DNA of 7,749 nt from CAYTQK01 sp964439745 (GTDB lineage: Bacteria; Desulfobacterota; Desulfobacteria; Desulfobacterales; Desulfosudaceae), in NCBI GenBank assembly GCA_964439745.1, contig CAYTQK010000159.1:1-7749 (forward strand). Reading direction: 5' to 3'. Below are positions 5,783-7,749 of the stretch, in pieces. The notes below the pieces were generated by a model. The model was not told where the DNA came from, searched no databases, and saw only the letters and a program-made list of their open reading frames with translations. Position numbers and translations under genes: made by a program. The stretch's first letter is position 1; every line of letters begins with the position of its first letter.

Positions 5783-6727
5783 TCATGCCGTGCGTGATTG
5801 CTGCTGTTGTGAATCCTTGCCGACATGGGGGACGATCAGGGCCGGGTAGGGGGTTTTTTCCACTATCGCCCGGGGGGTACTCCCGATCCATCGCTCCCGC
5901 CAGAGCGCGGTCCCGGAGGCGCCCATGACGATCATGGTGGCGTTGAACTCCCGCGCCGCCCGCTGAATCTCCGTTACCGGGTCCCCGACGTATACATGGG
6001 GCCGGCAGTGGATGCCCCCGGCTTTCAGCGACTCGCAGATTTCTCCCAGCCGGCCCCTTCTGTCCTTGCGAAGCCGCTGCTTGTCCCGGCTGGAGGTTCC
6101 CTGGAGTCTTCTTTCCCAGGCCACGTGGTACACCCTGATTTTCTGGATCCCCTTTTCTCTGGGTTGCCGGTTGCCCCCGGCCCGCAGGCTGGCCGGAGAC
6201 CAGTCTATTGCCAGCAGGGTGCGGGCAAAGGGGTTGTCCGCCAGGCAGGCGTCATGGCACGAATAATCTTCCAGCTCCTTGTAAATCAGCACCGGCCGGG
6301 GAGATCTTCGAATCAATTCGATGACGTCGTCGCCGGAATAGAACAATTCGATCATTTTCCTTTTGCGCTGGCCGATAACGATCAGGTCAGCGTCTTCTTC
6401 CGCCACGGCCTGGAGGGTCTGTGAGACCACGTTGCCGACCACGATATAATCCCCGACTTCCAGTCCTTTTTCAAAGAGATCTTCGGCCCAGTCGATAAAA
6501 CGGATATTGGCCTTTTCCCTGAGCCGGCGTTCCTCGTCCTGGTCATAACCGAGTCCCCGGTGCATGGCCACGCGATCCCGTTCAATGACATTCATCAGGA
6601 TGATGTGCTCCAGACCGGCGGATCTCAGCACAAGCAGTGACTGCAAGGCACCGAAGCCGAGTTCTTCAAACTGGGTGACGAATACCATTTTCCGGAAACC
6701 CGGTGTTCTTACATTTTTTTCGTTCAC
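5783..6727 (-). CDS. tandem universal stress protein (two UspA domains)
   Basis: The 314-residue soluble protein contains two UspA folds, about residues 12-152 and 168-300. The second ends with the ATP-binding signature G-2x-G-9x-G-S-T (Gly269, Gly272, Gly282-Ser-Thr) and so probably binds ATP. The first has GQRKRKMIELFYSGD at the same place and lacks the signature, so it is likely a non-binding partner domain. Early in domain 2 the helix after IDWSPASLRA is unusual (GGNRQPREKG in place of a hydrophobic helix), possibly a local divergence or sequencing-level shift. The start is a GTG at 6725-6727 with GAGGAG about 5 nt upstream, 20 bp after the response regulator stop, so co-expression with the two-component system is likely. 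The C-terminus ends in a QQQQ-rich tail. Specific function cannot be told from sequence. Confidence 0.92.
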   Translation of the reverse strand: MNEKNVRTPGFRKMVFVTQFEELGFGALQSLLVLRSAGLEHIILMNVIERDRVAMHRGLGYDQDEERRLREKANIRFIDWAEDLFEKGLEVGDYIVVGNVVSQTLQAVAEEDADLIVIGQRKRKMIELFYSGDDVIELIRRSPRPVLIYKELEDYSCHDACLADNPFARTLLAIDWSPASLRAGGNRQPREKGIQKIRVYHVAWERRLQGTSSRDKQRLRKDRRGRLGEICESLKAGGIHCRPHVYVGDPVTEIQRAAREFNATMIVMGASGTALWRERWIGSTPRAIVEKTPYPALIVPHVGKDSQQQQSRTA

Positions 6728-6747
6728 CGCCGCTCCTCTTGTCTTTT

Positions 6748-7140
6748 TTACCCAAGAATTTTATTGATGGTGTCGGCCAGCTCCTCGCCGTCCACGGGTT
6801 TTTCCAGATACGCCTCGGGTTCCGGCACGGGATCGCCGCCGAATTCGGTCAGGGCCTTCTGGGAGCGAAGAAAAGATTTTTCCGCGATCCCGCTGAGGAT
6901 GACAATCGGAATGTCTTTGAAATTTTTGCTGGTTTTGATATTCCGATAAAGCCGGACACCGCTTTCCCGCGGCATCAGGACATCGAGAACGATCAGGTCC
7001 GGCGTTTCCTGCCGGATCAGCTCTTCGCCTTCTTCGCCGTTTTTCGCCATCACCGGGATATACCCGTTTTCTTCCAGAACTGCCTGGGAGAACAGGCGGA
7101 CATCCGGATCATCATCCACAACCAGTATTTTTTTTCCCAT
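6748..7140 (-). CDS. single-domain response regulator (CheY-like receiver)
   Basis: This 130-residue protein is a receiver domain with no output domain. The acidic pocket is Asp9-Asp10-Asp11 (VVDDDPD), the phosphoacceptor is Asp53 (LIVLDVLMP), the switch serine is Ser83 (VILSG) and the invariant lysine is Lys114 (LEKPV). The segment between Ser83 and Lys114 is about ten residues longer than in CheY and contains FGGDPVPEPEAYL, an insertion seen in a subset of stand-alone receivers. The ATG at 7138-7140 is chosen because AAGGAG lies 8 nt before it; a longer reading from 7197 adds 19 residues that do not resemble a receiver. The histidine kinase gene ends 93 bp upstream and is the obvious phosphodonor. 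The output partner is unknown; the universal stress or kinase-like products downstream are candidates only by position. Confidence 0.95.
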   Translation of the reverse strand: MGKKILVVDDDPDVRLFSQAVLEENGYIPVMAKNGEEGEELIRQETPDLIVLDVLMPRESGVRLYRNIKTSKNFKDIPIVILSGIAEKSFLRSQKALTEFGGDPVPEPEAYLEKPVDGEELADTINKILG

Positions 7141-7233
7141 AACGTGTTCTCCTTGCCAAATCAATGGGTTTAACGGTTTACGACGCGCCGGCGTCATTCG
7201 GTAATATTGTCCTGCCGTTCCCGAAGGGCCCGG
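7141..7233 (-). other. gap between histidine kinase and response regulator
   Basis: The 93 bp hold the regulator's ribosome site (AAGGAG near 7149-7154) and a small GC hairpin, GACGC-4 nt-GCGTC at 7182-7195, without a T run on the reading strand. No gene is visible. The hairpin might set relative expression of the two genes but is too short to claim as a terminator. Confidence 0.3.
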
Positions 7234-7749
7234 TCAAGAGCTGTTTTCGTTCTTTATCTCTTCATACGGAAGCCTGATGATGAAGGTTGTCCCCTGGCCC
7301 ACTTCGGAAGAAACTTCGATGGTCCCGTCGTGGTCTTCGATCAGTTTCCTGGTCACCAGCAGTCCCAGCCCGGTTCCCTTGTGTCCCTTGGTGCTGAAAA
7401 AGGAGGTGAACATTTTGTCCTGCACCTTCTTTTCCATGCCCGTGCCGTTGTCCGTCACCTCGAACCGGATCCGGCCATCTTCTTCCCGTTTTGTTTTTAC
7501 CGACACCCGGTAGGATTTTCCCGGCACATCGTCAAAAATGCAGGCATCCACGGCATTGGAAATAAGGTTCATCAAGATGGTATGGATGCTGGTCTTATCC
7601 ATGACCACCCGGCCGATGGCGGCGTCCAGGTCTGCCACGATCCGTATCTCGTTTTCCGCGGCGGTTTCGGTGAAGGCCTGGCAGACTTCCCGGACGATTT
7701 CATTGGGGGTACAGGGGACATATTCCGCTTCCCGGTCCTTGGAATAGGT
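7234..7749 (-). CDS. sensor histidine kinase, C-terminal ATPase part (cut by window edge)
   Basis: Only the last 171 residues are in the window; the frame is open to the right edge, so the sensor and phosphoacceptor-histidine parts lie outside. The visible part is a complete HATPase_c domain: an N box NLISNAVDAC (61-70 counted from the edge, key Asn65), a G1 box DNGTGM (100-105), an F box FTSFFSTK (114-121) and a G2 box GTGLGL (125-130), ending in GQGTTFIIRLPYEE. The edge begins TYSKDREAEYVPC, the usual link from the dimerisation helices into the ATPase domain. It would phosphorylate the stand-alone receiver encoded 93 bp downstream. A GTG inside the frame at 7636-7638 is not a true start, because the catalytic domain clearly continues upstream. 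Membrane location and signal cannot be judged. Confidence 0.95.
   Translation of the reverse strand, partial: TYSKDREAEYVPCTPNEIVREVCQAFTETAAENEIRIVADLDAAIGRVVMDKTSIHTILMNLISNAVDACIFDDVPGKSYRVSVKTKREEDGRIRFEVTDNGTGMEKKVQDKMFTSFFSTKGHKGTGLGLLVTRKLIEDHDGTIEVSSEVGQGTTFIIRLPYEEIKNENSS

Noticed and set aside
5278..6424. Plus-strand frames opposite the kinase-like and universal stress genes
   Set aside because: They are shadows of genes with clear domain motifs and their translations show no family features.
7141..7197. N-terminal extension of the response regulator to 7197
   Set aside because: The AAGGAG site points to the ATG at 7140, and the extra 19 residues are not receiver-like.

Overview
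The window is a 7.7 kb piece of a GC-rich bacterial chromosome with eight confidently called genes, one of them cut by the right edge, plus a likely small cysteine protein. The protein styles, the selenoprotein form of SelD, the DUF362-ferredoxin protein and the short cysteine protein beside queE suggest a Desulfobacterota-type anaerobe (sulfate-reducer relative). This is inferred from protein style; no rRNA or other marker is present. I see no insertion sequence, CRISPR array, tRNA or rRNA.

Left block (minus strand, 25-1594): a small cysteine protein, then queE and queC, which overlap by 4 bp. QueE and QueC make the 7-deazaguanine precursor of queuosine (CPH4 to CDG to preQ0). Centre (about 1600-2208): a roughly 0.6 kb divergent region with no confident gene. 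It holds two coding-like but broken or unrecognised stretches; the minus-strand one is interrupted by an in-frame TGA.

Middle block (plus strand, 2209-4462): selD, then a DUF362 protein with a C-terminal pair of [4Fe-4S] clusters. The main discovery is in selD. Its true start is the ATG at 2209 with a good ribosome binding site. Codon 17, the catalytic position that is Cys in E. coli SelD, is an in-frame TGA (2257-2259). A 6-bp hairpin of bacterial SECIS type follows 14 nt later. The enzyme that makes selenophosphate is therefore itself a selenoprotein, and a stop-to-stop gene caller would lose its first ~65 residues, including the active site.

Right block (minus strand, read from the right edge toward 4483): a histidine kinase (partial), a stand-alone receiver-domain response regulator, a tandem universal stress protein, a cytidylate-kinase-like nucleotide-binding protein, and a ~180-residue protein of unclear family. 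All are on one strand with gaps of about 20-95 bp, so this looks like a signalling or stress operon. It converges on the DUF362 gene with only 20 bp between the two stop codons.
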